Origin: MAG-121220-bin8 sp964433845
GTDB taxonomy: Bacteria; Bacteroidota; Bacteroidia; Flavobacteriales; Flavobacteriaceae
Length of the DNA: 39,619 nucleotides
Direction: 5' to 3'
Assembly (NCBI GenBank): GCA_964433845.1
Contig: CAYSTA010000011.1
Span: forward strand, 1-39,619
Shown here: one piece after another, positions 17,688 to 27,173 of the stretch
How positions within the stretch are numbered: position 1 is the stretch's first letter
How the letters are laid out: each line of letters starts with the position of its first letter
Made by a program: the position numbers and the translations under genes
The notes under the pieces: model-generated
The model's database searches: none
Seen by the model: only the letters and a program-made list of their open reading frames with translations
What the model was told of the DNA's origin: nothing

Positions 17688-20600
17688 ATGAAAGAAATAT
17701 TCTCTATTCTTCTTTTACTCATTATTCAATTAAGTGAAGCTCAAGACAAAGTATTTCAATTGATTGATTCGGATTATTCAGGTATTCATTTCAATAATTA
17801 TATTGAGGATAAAAAGGAACATAATATTCTACTCTATGCTAATTATTATGGTGGTGCAGGTGTTGGAATAGCCGATTTTAATAATGATGGATTACAGGAT
17901 GTTTATTTAGCTGGGAATCTTGTTGGAGATAAAATATATCAAAATCAAGGAGAGCTTAAATTCTTAGATGTTACTGAAAAATCAGGAATATTTGATGATG
18001 GTTCCTGGTCCTCTGGAGTGTCTATAGCAGATATAAACCAGGATGGCCTCTTAGATATTTATATTAGTAAAGAACTATATGATGATGATACTGAATTACG
18101 AAAAAATAAACTTTATATTAATAAGGGGGATTTTAGGTTTCAGGAAGCTGCAAAAGAATGGGGAGTAGATGTTTCTGCTAGGACTCGTCATGCAGTTTTT
18201 TTTGATTATAATAATGATGGATTATTAGATTTATACCTTTTAAATCAACCTCCTAACCCAGGAAGTTATTCTAAATTTTTTGGGGCGGATTTAACATTGC
18301 CAGAATATTCTCTGCAGCTTTTCGAAAATACTGGGAACAACCATTTTATTGATGTTACCAAAAAAGCAGGACTTCATAGATCTGGCTTCCCTAATGCAGT
18401 TGTAGCTTCTGATTTAAATAAAGATGGCCTGACTGATTTATATGTTGCTAATGATTTTGATGCTCCTGATTTTCTTTATTATAATAATGGAGATGGGACT
18501 TTTACATATAACACGGAAAAATCTTTAAAGCACATTTCCTTTTATAGTATGGGAGTGGATGCTTCAGATATAAATAATGATGGACTATTAGACTTAATGG
18601 TAGTTGATATGACAGCTGAGGACAATTATAGACTAAAATCTAATATGAGTGGAATGAACCCTTCTGCTTTTTGGAAGGTTGTTCAACAAGGAGGCTATTT
18701 TCAGTATATGTTTAATACATTACAAATAAATAATGGAGATGAAACTTTTAGTGATGTTGCTCAATATACTAACACTTCTTCTACTGATTGGAGTTGGGCA
18801 AATTTAATTGCAGATTTTGACAATGATGGCTTAAAGGACATTTATGTTACTAATGGCCTTTTAAGAGATATTAGAAATACAGATGCTGATAAAAAATTAG
18901 GGGAATTTGTAATTAAAATAGCAGATGATTATGTTAAAAAAAATCCAAATCAAGGAGATATAGACCTTTGGGATATTTTGCCATTACAGGAAGCCCTAGA
19001 AATTGTTCCCAGTGTAAAACTTAAAAATTATTTTTATAAAAATTATGGTGATTTAAAGCTTGTCAATGAAGCCAAAAAATGGGGACTTGATCAACCTTCC
19101 TTTTCAAATGGAGCAGCCTATGCCGATTTAGATAATGATGGGGATTTGGAAATACTGGTAAACAACGTTAATGAAAAGGCATTTTTATATAAAAACAATA
19201 CTGTTGAATCATTGAAAAATTCCTTTTTAAGAATTTCTTTAAAAGATCAAAAAAATCAAAGTCTTTTTGGAACTAAAGCAGATATTTACATCAACGAGAA
19301 TCATCAGTTTTTTGAAACAACCAATGTAAGAGGTATTTATTCAACAAGTGAAGATATTATACATTTTGGATTAGGAGATAATAAGAAAATAGACAGCCTA
19401 ATTGTTACTTGGCCAAATGGCTTAAAATCTAAATTTTTTGAATTAGAAACAAATCAAAGTTTAGCCTTATCGTCTTCTTCAGGGAAGAACTATTCTAATT
19501 TAAAAGATGTAAATCAAGAAATGTTTTTTAGTGAGGATGCTACAAAAATAAATTATATTCATGTTGAAAATGTTTTTGATGATTATAATAAACAAATCCT
19601 ATTGCCTCACAAGCTTTCTCAATTTGGACCTGCTATTGCAGTTTCTGATGTGAATGGTGACAATTTAGATGATGTCTATATTGGAAGTGCTTCAGGAAAA
19701 TCATCACAGTTATTTTTACAAACAGGGGAAGGAGAATTCACCTTATCTAAAAATCAACCATGGGGTTTACATAGAGCTTTAGAGGATGTAGATGCTATTT
19801 TTTTTGATTCTGATAATGACGGAGATGATGATTTGTATGTAGTAAGTGGGGGAAATGAATTTGCTCCTAACTCTAGCACCTACTTAGATAGATTATATAT
19901 CAATGATGGAAACGGAAAATTTGAATTTAAAAGAGAATTATTGCCCAGCATGTATAAATCAGGTTCAGTTGTAAAACCTAATGATTTTGATAATGACGGC
20001 GATCTAGATCTTTTTATAGGATCTAGAATGATTCCATGGAACTACCCAGAAGCGGCATCAAGCTACGTATTGCTAAATCACAATGGTAAATTTTCTTTAT
20101 ATAATGATGTTAACAATAGCTTTAGAGATTTAGGACTTGTAACTGATGGTGTTTGGTCAGATTACGATAAAGATGGAGATAAAGATCTTTTTGTTGTTGG
20201 CGAATGGATGCCCTTAACATTAATAAAAAATGAAAAAGGGGTATTAAAAAAACAAAAATTAAATAGTGAGTGTGATGAGGTTTATGGATGGTGGTATTCT
20301 ATTGAATCTGGGGACTTTAATAACGATGGATTAGAAGATTTAGTAATGGGAAATTTAGGAGAGAATTATAAATATAAAGCTAGTAAAGAAGAACCTTTTG
20401 AGGTTTTTTATGATGATTTTGATGATAATGGAGTTAAAGATATTGTACTTGCTTATTATAATTATGGAATACAATTTCCTCTTAGAGGATTTTCTTGTTC
20501 TTCACAGCAAGTCCCAGAATTGAAAAACAAATTTCAAAAATATGATTTATTTGCTTCTTTAGACGTTAAAAGTGCTTATGGAGAAAAAAACTTAGAAAAT

Positions 20601-20993
20601 TCGTTAAGGTTACAAGCAAATTCTTTTAAAAGCAGGGTCCTATTAAATTCTAATGGAAATTTTACTAATATTGATTTGCCTTATGAAGCTCAATTTTCTT
20701 CTATTAATGATTTTGTTATTGATGATTATAATGGAGATGGAGTAAAAGATATTTTAGCTATTGGAAATTTATTTACTTCTGAAGTTGAAACTCCAAGGAA
20801 TGACGCTAGTAATGGAATATTATTAATTGGCAAAGGGGATGGAAGTTTTTACTCTAAATTAAGAAAGGAGTCGGGCTTTTATGCTCCGAGTGATGCAAAA
20901 AAAATTGTTCCACTAAAAATTAAAAATGAAAATGGAATTTTAGTAGGAAATAATAATGACCTGCTACAGTATTTTAAAGCAATTAAGCCTTAA
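17688..20993 (+). CDS. Secreted FG-GAP/VCBS repeat protein with ASPIC/UnbV domain
   Basis: 1101 residues with a signal peptide (MKEIFSILLLLIIQLSEAQ). At least 14 calcium-binding loops of the form D-x-N/D-x-D-G-x-x-D are spread along the chain (DFNNDGLQD, DINQDGLLD, DYNNDGLLD, DFDNDGDLD, DYNGDGVKD and others), typical of beta-propellers built from FG-GAP repeats. Around 540-600 lies an ASPIC/UnbV-type segment (VTWPNGLKSKF). Such proteins often follow SusCD pairs in marine Bacteroidota. A role in surface binding or substrate handling is likely, but no enzyme activity is established. No C-terminal sorting domain is evident. The start follows the susD hairpin by 10 bases, and the next gene is 21 bases on. 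Confidence 0.9.
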   Translation: MKEIFSILLLLIIQLSEAQDKVFQLIDSDYSGIHFNNYIEDKKEHNILLYANYYGGAGVGIADFNNDGLQDVYLAGNLVGDKIYQNQGELKFLDVTEKSGIFDDGSWSSGVSIADINQDGLLDIYISKELYDDDTELRKNKLYINKGDFRFQEAAKEWGVDVSARTRHAVFFDYNNDGLLDLYLLNQPPNPGSYSKFFGADLTLPEYSLQLFENTGNNHFIDVTKKAGLHRSGFPNAVVASDLNKDGLTDLYVANDFDAPDFLYYNNGDGTFTYNTEKSLKHISFYSMGVDASDINNDGLLDLMVVDMTAEDNYRLKSNMSGMNPSAFWKVVQQGGYFQYMFNTLQINNGDETFSDVAQYTNTSSTDWSWANLIADFDNDGLKDIYVTNGLLRDIRNTDADKKLGEFVIKIADDYVKKNPNQGDIDLWDILPLQEALEIVPSVKLKNYFYKNYGDLKLVNEAKKWGLDQPSFSNGAAYADLDNDGDLEILVNNVNEKAFLYKNNTVESLKNSFLRISLKDQKNQSLFGTKADIYINENHQFFETTNVRGIYSTSEDIIHFGLGDNKKIDSLIVTWPNGLKSKFFELETNQSLALSSSSGKNYSNLKDVNQEMFFSEDATKINYIHVENVFDDYNKQILLPHKLSQFGPAIAVSDVNGDNLDDVYIGSASGKSSQLFLQTGEGEFTLSKNQPWGLHRALEDVDAIFFDSDNDGDDDLYVVSGGNEFAPNSSTYLDRLYINDGNGKFEFKRELLPSMYKSGSVVKPNDFDNDGDLDLFIGSRMIPWNYPEAASSYVLLNHNGKFSLYNDVNNSFRDLGLVTDGVWSDYDKDGDKDLFVVGEWMPLTLIKNEKGVLKKQKLNSECDEVYGWWYSIESGDFNNDGLEDLVMGNLGENYKYKASKEEPFEVFYDDFDDNGVKDIVLAYYNYGIQFPLRGFSCSSQQVPELKNKFQKYDLFASLDVKSAYGEKNLENSLRLQANSFKSRVLLNSNGNFTNIDLPYEAQFSSINDFVIDDYNGDGVKDILAIGNLFTSEVETPRNDASNGILLIGKGDGSFYSKLRKESGFYAPSDAKKIVPLKIKNENGILVGNNNDLLQYFKAIKP

Positions 20994-21014
20994 TTCATAA
21001 TTATTTTTTACAGG

Positions 21015-22862
21015 ATGAATTTAAAATTTATATTTTTTTTAATAATAATTTTTATTTCTAGTTGTACAAAATCTAATTACGATATAGTAGTGGTAGGAGG
21101 AGGAACTAGCGGAATAGCATCAGCTATTCAATCTTCAAGACATGGATCCAAAACCCTTTTAATTGAAAAATCTGATTGGTTAGGAGGAATGATGACTTCA
21201 GCTGGTGTTAGTGCCTTAGATGGAAATTACAAAATGCCAAGCGGGTTTTTAAAAGAATTTCGAGATAGTTTGGTTTCCTATTATGGAAGCCTTGATAGCT
21301 TGAAAACCGGCTGGGTTAGCAATGTTATGTTTGAACCATCAGTTGGAAATGAAATCTTAAATAAAATAGCTAGCTCAGAAAAAAACTTAAAAATTGTTTT
21401 CAATTCAAAAATTGATGAAATAAAAAAACAAAAAGATAAGTGGCATCTTACTGTAAAATCTGAAAAAAAATTAGATGAAATAGAGACAGTAGTTTTAATT
21501 GATGCTAGTGAATTGGGGGACCTAATACCAATTTTAAATATTCCTTATTATGTTGGAATGGATTCAAGTAGTATGTACAATGAAAAAATAGCCCCTAAAA
21601 ATTCGAATGACATAATTCAAGACTTAACTTATGTAATGATTTTAAAAGATTATGGAAAGGATGTTACTATTCCTATTCCAATTAATTATAATCGAGATGA
21701 ATTTATTTGTTCTTATGAGTCTAAAGAATGTTATGATACAAATTTAAAACTATGGCCAAAAGAATCTTTTATTTCTTACGGGAAACTTCCAAATGATAAG
21801 TATATGATTAATTGGCCAATTAATGGAAATGATTATTATCTTAATTCAATTCAGATGAGTGAGGAAGAAAGAATCTCTCATTATGAAAAAGCTAAGCAGA
21901 AATCTATTAGATTTTTATATTTTATCCAGACTGAAATGGGATACAATAATTTATCTATAGATAAAGAAGAATTTTCAACAAAGGATGGCTTTCCAAAAAT
22001 TCCATATCATAGAGAATCTCGAAGAATTAAAGGTAAGGTAACATTAGATTTGAATTATATAAAATTCCCATATTTTCAAGAAAATGCATTATATAGAACA
22101 GGAATTGCAGTTGGCGATTATCCAGTTGATCATCATCATAATGCACATCCAAATTATAGAGAATTACCCAAGCTAGATTTCTATCCTATTCCTTCATATT
22201 CAGTTCCATTAGGAAGCTTGATATCAGACAACATTAACAATTTTATTGTAATTGAAAAATCAATTTCAGTTTCAAATCTTGTAAATGGGACTACAAGACT
22301 TCAGCCTGTTGTAATGCAGATTGGTCAGGCAGCTGGGATATTAGCTTCTTTAGCAGTCTCCCAAAATAAACTAGTTGATAAAGTTTCTATTAGAGATGTT
22401 CAGCTAGAAATTTTAAATAACAAAGGCTATATTCAACCATTTGTTGATGTGAGCTCTGAGAATCCAAACTTTATAAGTTATCAAAAAATAGGGGCATGTG
22501 GGATCCTTAAAGGCCAAGGGATGAATATTGGTTGGGAAAATAAAACATTATTTTATCCTGAAAAAAATCTAATTAAAAATGATTTGATAGAAGGATTAAA
22601 AGATTATTACAATCTTAATAAATACCCAATCCCAAATCTACTAACTATTGAGAATATTATTAATTGGATTATTAAAGTTAGTGGAGATGAAAAGTTAAGG
22701 CTTAAGGATTTTGAAAACAAATGGAATAATTTTGGATTAAAAGAATATAATCTAAATAGAATTATTAAAAGAGGGGAGTTCGCTATATTAATAGACAAAT
22801 ATTTAAATCCATTTTCTATGTTTGAAGTTAATTTTAAAGGACAAATTATTAAAAATGATTAG
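21015..22862 (+). CDS. FAD-dependent oxidoreductase lipoprotein (PF12831-like)
   Basis: 615 residues. Lipobox ISSC (Cys17) is followed directly by a dinucleotide-binding fold: YDIVVVGGGTSG (GGGTSG at 28-33), IEKSDWLGGMMTSAGVS. The C-terminal FAD half has RESRRIKG, GVAVGDYPVDHH-like GIAVGDYPVDHHHN, and LQPVVMQIGQAAG. It belongs to the large Bacteroidota/Planctomycetota family of secreted FAD oxidoreductases with unknown substrates; some relatives are labelled xanthan lyase in databases without support. It may oxidise a sugar or amino-sugar compound and pass electrons to a cytochrome (inference). The stop overlaps the next start by 8 bases. Confidence 0.88.
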   Translation: MNLKFIFFLIIIFISSCTKSNYDIVVVGGGTSGIASAIQSSRHGSKTLLIEKSDWLGGMMTSAGVSALDGNYKMPSGFLKEFRDSLVSYYGSLDSLKTGWVSNVMFEPSVGNEILNKIASSEKNLKIVFNSKIDEIKKQKDKWHLTVKSEKKLDEIETVVLIDASELGDLIPILNIPYYVGMDSSSMYNEKIAPKNSNDIIQDLTYVMILKDYGKDVTIPIPINYNRDEFICSYESKECYDTNLKLWPKESFISYGKLPNDKYMINWPINGNDYYLNSIQMSEEERISHYEKAKQKSIRFLYFIQTEMGYNNLSIDKEEFSTKDGFPKIPYHRESRRIKGKVTLDLNYIKFPYFQENALYRTGIAVGDYPVDHHHNAHPNYRELPKLDFYPIPSYSVPLGSLISDNINNFIVIEKSISVSNLVNGTTRLQPVVMQIGQAAGILASLAVSQNKLVDKVSIRDVQLEILNNKGYIQPFVDVSSENPNFISYQKIGACGILKGQGMNIGWENKTLFYPEKNLIKNDLIEGLKDYYNLNKYPIPNLLTIENIINWIIKVSGDEKLRLKDFENKWNNFGLKEYNLNRIIKRGEFAILIDKYLNPFSMFEVNFKGQIIKND

Positions 22863-23355
22863 AAAGGCAAAGGCAAAAGATTTAGAAAGAATAGTTGCAA
22901 TTACAAGGGCTTGTGCCAAGCATATGATTTCACAAAATATTTTTCAATGGAATGAATATTACCCTAATAAAGAAATCTTTGAAGAGGATGTAAAAAATGA
23001 AACTCTTTATGTAATTGAGGCTGATTCAAAGGTTGTGGGCTGTATTTGTATTTCAGATGTAATAGATGATGTGTATAAAAAAGTTAAATGGCTTACTTCA
23101 ACTAATAAAAATGTCTATTTACATAGACTAGCTGTACATCCAGATTTTCAAGGCCAAGGTTTGGCATTGAAATTAATGAATTTTGCAGAACAGTTAACAT
23201 TTAAAAAAGGATATAAATCTATTAGGCTGGACACTTTCAGTGGAAATGCTAAAAACAATAAATTTTACAAACTACAAGGTTATAAAAAATTGGAAAAGAT
23301 CTTTTATCGTAAACAAAGTGATATGCCATTTCATTGTTATGAAAAGATTTTATGA
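22855..23355 (+). CDS. GNAT-family N-acetyltransferase
   Basis: 166 residues from ATG 22855, where the product begins MIRKAKAKDLERIVAIT, the usual start of the fold. A longer frame from 22822 lies inside the preceding gene. The acetyl-CoA pyrophosphate loop is in LHRLAVHPDFQGQGLALKLM (Q-G-Q-G-L-A), followed by RLDTFSGNAKNNKFYKLQGY. It is cytoplasmic, with no signal. The start overlaps the FAD oxidoreductase stop (ATGATTAG), so translation is probably coupled although the two proteins act in different compartments. The acceptor substrate is unknown. Confidence 0.9.
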   Translation: MIRKAKAKDLERIVAITRACAKHMISQNIFQWNEYYPNKEIFEEDVKNETLYVIEADSKVVGCICISDVIDDVYKKVKWLTSTNKNVYLHRLAVHPDFQGQGLALKLMNFAEQLTFKKGYKSIRLDTFSGNAKNNKFYKLQGYKKLEKIFYRKQSDMPFHCYEKIL

Positions 23356-23365
23356 TTTAATCATG

Positions 23366-23373
23366 TATTTTTG
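23366..23373 (+). promoter_or_regulatory. Candidate -7 promoter box upstream of lpxH
   Basis: TATTTTTG matches TAnnTTTG and lies 56 bases before the lpxH ATG. No TTG sits 17-23 bases upstream, so only half of the promoter is seen. A small GAAAGA/TCTTTC hairpin (23402-23416) lies between it and the gene. Confidence 0.3.
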
Positions 23374-23429
23374 TATAAAATAATATTATTTAAAAAGTCA
23401 GGAAAGATTATCTTTCTTAATAATTTTGA

Positions 23430-24221
23430 ATGAAAAAAGTCAATACTTTAATAAATATTGAATTAAAAGAAGGGAAAAAAATATATTTTGCTTCTGACAA
23501 TCATCTTGGGGCTCCAAATCATAAAGAGAGTTTAAAGAGAGAACAAAGATTTATAAGATGGCTAGATTCTATTAAGGGAAATGCTTCTGCTATTTTTTTA
23601 TTGGGGGATTTATTTGATTTTTGGTTTGAATATAAAAAAGTAGTTCCTAAAGGATTTGTAAGGGTGTTGGGGAAATTAGCAGAGATTAGGGACTCTGGGA
23701 TTCCTATATATTTTTTTGTTGGTAATCACGACATGTGGATGAATGGATACTTCGAAGAAGAATTAAATATTACGGTATATGATCATCCTGAAAAATTTGC
23801 AATTAATAATAAAAGTTTTTTTATTGGACATGGAGATGGGTTAGGCCCTGGAGATAAGGGCTTTAAAAGAATGAAAAAAGTTTTTAGAAGCAGGATTGCA
23901 AAATTTTTATTTAGAATAACACACCCTGATATTGGTGTAAGGATAGCGCAATATCTATCAACTAAAAATAAATTATTATCTGGAGTTGAAGATATTCAAT
24001 ACAAGGGTGAAGATAATGAATGGCTAGTTCAATACTGTAAGAAGATTCTATTAAAAGAAAATTTTGATTATTTTATTTTTGGACACAGACACCTTCCCCT
24101 AAATATTAAAATTTCGGAAACTTCAAGATATATTAACTTAGGAGATTGGATTTCATATTTTTCTTATGCTATTTATGATGGTCAAAACATAGAGTTAAAG
24201 TATTTTAAGAAGAATGGATAG
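23430..24221 (+). CDS. lpxH: UDP-2,3-diacylglucosamine diphosphatase (LpxH-type metallophosphoesterase)
   Basis: 263 residues, cytosolic or membrane-peripheral. Calcineurin-like metal motifs occur in order: D23-x-H25 (SDNHLG), GD59-60 with LFDFW, GNHD 98-101, GHGD 133-136 and GHRH 218-221. The DxH, GDLFDFWFE and FFVGNHDMWM blocks match Bacteroidota LpxH. It hydrolyses UDP-2,3-diacylglucosamine to lipid X and UMP in lipid A synthesis. The hydrophobic/basic central lid (FRSRIAKFLFRITHPDIGVR) fits acyl-chain binding. hflX follows 6 bases later. A related phosphodiesterase of another specificity is possible but less likely. Confidence 0.87.
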   Translation: MKKVNTLINIELKEGKKIYFASDNHLGAPNHKESLKREQRFIRWLDSIKGNASAIFLLGDLFDFWFEYKKVVPKGFVRVLGKLAEIRDSGIPIYFFVGNHDMWMNGYFEEELNITVYDHPEKFAINNKSFFIGHGDGLGPGDKGFKRMKKVFRSRIAKFLFRITHPDIGVRIAQYLSTKNKLLSGVEDIQYKGEDNEWLVQYCKKILLKENFDYFIFGHRHLPLNIKISETSRYINLGDWISYFSYAIYDGQNIELKYFKKNG

Positions 24222-24227
24222 ACCTAT

Positions 24228-25433
24228 ATGTTAGAAAAATCAGCTTCAGATTTAGAAAGGACAGTTCTAGTTGGTATAATAACCTCAAATCAATCAAAAA
24301 AAATTTTAGATGAATATTTAGATGAATTGAGTTTTTTAACATTTACAGCAGGAGGAGATGTTGTAAAAAGATTTACTCAAAAGATGAATGCACCTGACCC
24401 CAAGTTTTTTTTAGGCAGAGGGAAAATAGAAGAATTAGCTTCATATATTAAAAGGCAAGATATAAATTCTGTGATTTTTGATGATGAATTATCTCCAACT
24501 CAGCAATTAAACATTGAAAAATTTTTAAAAAGTAAAATAATAGACAGAACAGGTCTTATATTAGATATTTTTTCTCAAAGAGCAAAAACAAGCTATGCTA
24601 AAAATCAAGTTGAGCTTGCGCAATATCAATATATTCTTCCTAGACTTAAGGGGCTTTGGACTCATTTAGAAAGACAGAAGGGAGGTATAGGAATGCGTGG
24701 TCCTGGTGAAACTGAAATTGAGACAGACAGAAGGATTGTAAGGAATAAAATAAGCTTATTAAAAAAGAAATTAGTAACTATTGACAAACAAATGGCGACT
24801 CAAAGAGGAAACAGAGGATCTTTAGTTAGAGTTTCTTTGGTAGGGTATACAAATGTTGGGAAATCAACTCTTATGAATTCAGTTTCTAAAGCAAATGTTT
24901 TTGCAGAAGATAAATTATTTGCCACTTTAGACACTACAGTAAGAAAAGTAGTAATTGAAAATTTACCTTTTTTGCTTACTGATACAGTTGGATTTATTAG
25001 AAAATTGCCAACACAATTAGTGGATTCTTTTAAAAGTACTTTGACAGAAATTACGGAAGCAGACTTATTAGTTCATGTTATTGATATTTCCCATCCAAAC
25101 TATGATGAACATATAAATTCAGTAAATTTTATTTTAAGTGAAATAGATGCTCATGAGAAGCCCGTTTTATTTGTATTTAATAAAACAGATAAATATTTAG
25201 ATAACAAGGAGAAAATAGATGATGTATTTGATATTGAATATGAAAATAACAGTTTAAAAAAATTGAAATCTAATTTAATAAAGAAATATAAAAATAGAGT
25301 TTATTTTATATCTGCATTAAGCAAAACAGACATTAACAATTGGAAAAAGCAACTATATAATAAAGTTCGAGAAATACATATCACAAGGTTTCCCTATAAT
25401 GCTTTTTTATATCCAGATTTGGATATAAATTGA
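24228..25433 (+). CDS. hflX: GTPase HflX
   Basis: 401 residues. The N-terminal HflX domain contains GRGKIEEL and VIFDDELSPTQQLN, followed by the coiled linker with GGIGMRGPGETEIETDRR (152-169). The GTPase domain has G1 GYTNVGKST (206-214), G3 DTVG (252-255) and G4 NKTD (318-321). HflX binds the large ribosomal subunit and rescues or splits stalled ribosomes under stress. The gene follows lpxH by 6 bases. Its last 40 bases overlap the 3' end of the convergent DUF3078 gene, so no terminator fits between them. Confidence 0.95.
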   Translation: MLEKSASDLERTVLVGIITSNQSKKILDEYLDELSFLTFTAGGDVVKRFTQKMNAPDPKFFLGRGKIEELASYIKRQDINSVIFDDELSPTQQLNIEKFLKSKIIDRTGLILDIFSQRAKTSYAKNQVELAQYQYILPRLKGLWTHLERQKGGIGMRGPGETEIETDRRIVRNKISLLKKKLVTIDKQMATQRGNRGSLVRVSLVGYTNVGKSTLMNSVSKANVFAEDKLFATLDTTVRKVVIENLPFLLTDTVGFIRKLPTQLVDSFKSTLTEITEADLLVHVIDISHPNYDEHINSVNFILSEIDAHEKPVLFVFNKTDKYLDNKEKIDDVFDIEYENNSLKKLKSNLIKKYKNRVYFISALSKTDINNWKKQLYNKVREIHITRFPYNAFLYPDLDIN

Positions 25434-26338
25434 AGATCAATATTTAATCCTATCCCTAATACTTCTCTGGTTTGTATTCTTTGAATTTCATTATCATCAT
25501 AAACGAATTGAAAGATAAGGTTAGCAGATATAAATTTATTTACTTGCATTGACACATTTAGAGTATAATCAAAATCAATGTTCTTAGGCTTATCCAAGTA
25601 ATCTGAGTAGAGACTTAATCTATTCTCTAATATTATATTTTCATAAATTTCTGTTTTATAAAAAGATCTAATAGAAGCTCCAAGCTCAAATCTACTATTG
25701 CCATTCATTTTAACTCCAAAAAAGGATTGATTGGGCTTTAAATCTTTTGTAAAAAATCTATTAACTAATATTAATTTTCCTGTAATTGGAGCAACGTTTA
25801 CCCATAAATTATCATCTCTTTTCCAATATAATCCAACACCAAGCTGTATTGTAGCGGGCGAAAAAAATCGAGATTTTTCTGTACGTATATTATTCCCATT
25901 TGAGTCTTTTCCAAAACGATATCCTTTGGCAAATTGAGTTTTAAAATTTACAAAACTAGAATAGCTCCATTTTCCAATTAGATTATTGTTAAATTTTTTA
26001 CCTACTACAGAATTAATTTCAATTCTGTCATCTGTTTTTTTTAAAAAATCACTTCCGCTTATTTTATTCAAACCAAAAGCACCAATAATTTTCGTGTCCC
26101 AGGCCCAACCATATTCATAGTAATTTAAAGTATAATCAAATTTAATAGTTCCGGATATACTGCTTTGCCCTCCAGAAGACCAATTACTAAAGCTAGATTG
26201 GTTAACAAGAAATATTGCTTTCCCATTTTTCTTCCAAGGGTATTCAAAATTCAAACTATCTGCCGTTTCTTGGGAGATTAAAAAAGAAGAAAAGCTTAAT
26301 AATAATAAGCTATAAAAATGTTTTAATTTGAAAATCAA
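25394..26338 (-). CDS. DUF3078 family envelope protein (TTG start)
   Basis: 314 residues. A signal peptide is present (MIFKLKHFYSLLLLSFSSFLIS). The family hallmark is the early FLVNQSSFSNWSSGGQSSISG block, followed by amphipathic beta strands (YEYGWAWDTKIIGAFGLNKI, WSYSSFVNFKTQF), suggesting a small outer-membrane beta-barrel. The start is TTG at 26338. It overlaps the TGA of the preceding gene as TTGA, and an ATG two codons earlier is out of frame. The gene lies at the distal end of the suf operon; a functional link to Fe-S assembly is not shown. Confidence 0.83.
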   Translation of the reverse strand: MIFKLKHFYSLLLLSFSSFLISQETADSLNFEYPWKKNGKAIFLVNQSSFSNWSSGGQSSISGTIKFDYTLNYYEYGWAWDTKIIGAFGLNKISGSDFLKKTDDRIEINSVVGKKFNNNLIGKWSYSSFVNFKTQFAKGYRFGKDSNGNNIRTEKSRFFSPATIQLGVGLYWKRDDNLWVNVAPITGKLILVNRFFTKDLKPNQSFFGVKMNGNSRFELGASIRSFYKTEIYENIILENRLSLYSDYLDKPKNIDFDYTLNVSMQVNKFISANLIFQFVYDDNEIQRIQTREVLGIGLNIDLQFISKSGYKKAL

Positions 26339-26847
26339 TTCATAGAGGTTTTAAAAATTGGAACAGAAGAACACGCTTCGCCAAACATTATTTTTTTAGC
26401 AATTGGCTGAAGCCTTTCAATTAAAAAAGAGTAAGATGATTTAGGAATAGACTTTTTAGAACAACCTTTAATTATCACTATTTTTTTTTCATATTCTTTT
26501 AGGTTTAAACTGTAAATTATATTACGAATAATTATATGCTCCATTAATTCCAAAGGCCCAATAAAATTTTCAACTTGGTTATCTTTCAATGAGCTTGAAA
26601 TTAACATAAATGCCCAATCTGGAATAATAGCATTATTTGAACATTGAATTGAAACAAATTTACCCTTATACTGTTGCCAATCGTGATTTTTTACAGAATC
26701 TCTAAAGTCTTTTTCAATTAGGATTAACCCATCCTTTAACCAGGGTTTTAAATCAAAAACAATTCTTTCATTGCCGGGAATTAGGCTATCAAGATCAATA
26801 CTTTTTAAATTGCTATTAGCTACTTTATTTGTGATTTCTTTACTCAT
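26335..26847 (-). CDS. DUF2480 family protein
   Basis: 170 residues, no signal peptide. The sequence carries the DUF2480 hallmarks VFDLKPWLKDGLILIEKDFR and WQQYKGKFVSIQCSNNAIIPDWAFML. It is a Bacteroidota-restricted family commonly next to suf genes, and its function is unknown. The gene starts right after the DUF59 stop with no spacer and overlaps the DUF3078 start by 4 bases, so it is in the operon. Cys73-type (SIQCSNN) and C-terminal Cys (KGCSKKS, GEACSSVP) residues are candidates for Fe-S or thiol chemistry, but this is untested. Confidence 0.85.
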   Translation of the reverse strand: MSKEITNKVANSNLKSIDLDSLIPGNERIVFDLKPWLKDGLILIEKDFRDSVKNHDWQQYKGKFVSIQCSNNAIIPDWAFMLISSSLKDNQVENFIGPLELMEHIIIRNIIYSLNLKEYEKKIVIIKGCSKKSIPKSSYSFLIERLQPIAKKIMFGEACSSVPIFKTSMN

Positions 26848-27159
26848 TTATAAAAATCCAAGTTCTAATTTTGCTTCTTCACTCATTAGATCTTTGTTCC
26901 AAGGGGGGTCAAATGTTAGCTCAACCTTAGCATCTGTTACCTCAGGCAATGACTTTACTCTATCTTCAACTTCAAGAGGAAGAGAATCTGCTACTGGACA
27001 ATTAGGTGTAGTTAATGTCATAATTACTTTAACATTATTATCTTCATTTACAAAGACATCATATATTAACCCGAGTTCATATATGTCAACTGGAATTTCT
27101 GGATCATAGATAGTTTTAAGTACTTTGACAATTTTTTCTCCTAATTCTTCAGGGGTCAT
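26848..27159 (-). CDS. MIP18/DUF59-type Fe-S assembly protein (SufT-like)
   Basis: 103 residues, the usual size for a single-domain DUF59 protein. Family motifs DPEIPVDIYELGLIYDV, MTLTTPNCPVAD and LTFDPPWNKDLMSEEAK are all visible; the single Cys in TPNCP is typical. These proteins help mature Fe-S proteins (SufT/PaaD/MIP18 group). It is between sufE (14 bases upstream) and DUF2480. Confidence 0.9.
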   Translation of the reverse strand: MTPEELGEKIVKVLKTIYDPEIPVDIYELGLIYDVFVNEDNNVKVIMTLTTPNCPVADSLPLEVEDRVKSLPEVTDAKVELTFDPPWNKDLMSEEAKLELGFL

Positions 27160-27173
27160 TTCGTTAGTTTTTA

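Noticed and set aside
22822..22854. Longer N-terminus for the GNAT protein
   Set aside because: The extra residues lie inside the preceding reading frame, and the acetyltransferase fold starts at MIRKAKAKDL.
23421..23428. TAATTTTG matching the -7 consensus just before lpxH
   Set aside because: It ends one base before the ATG, so transcription would begin inside the gene.
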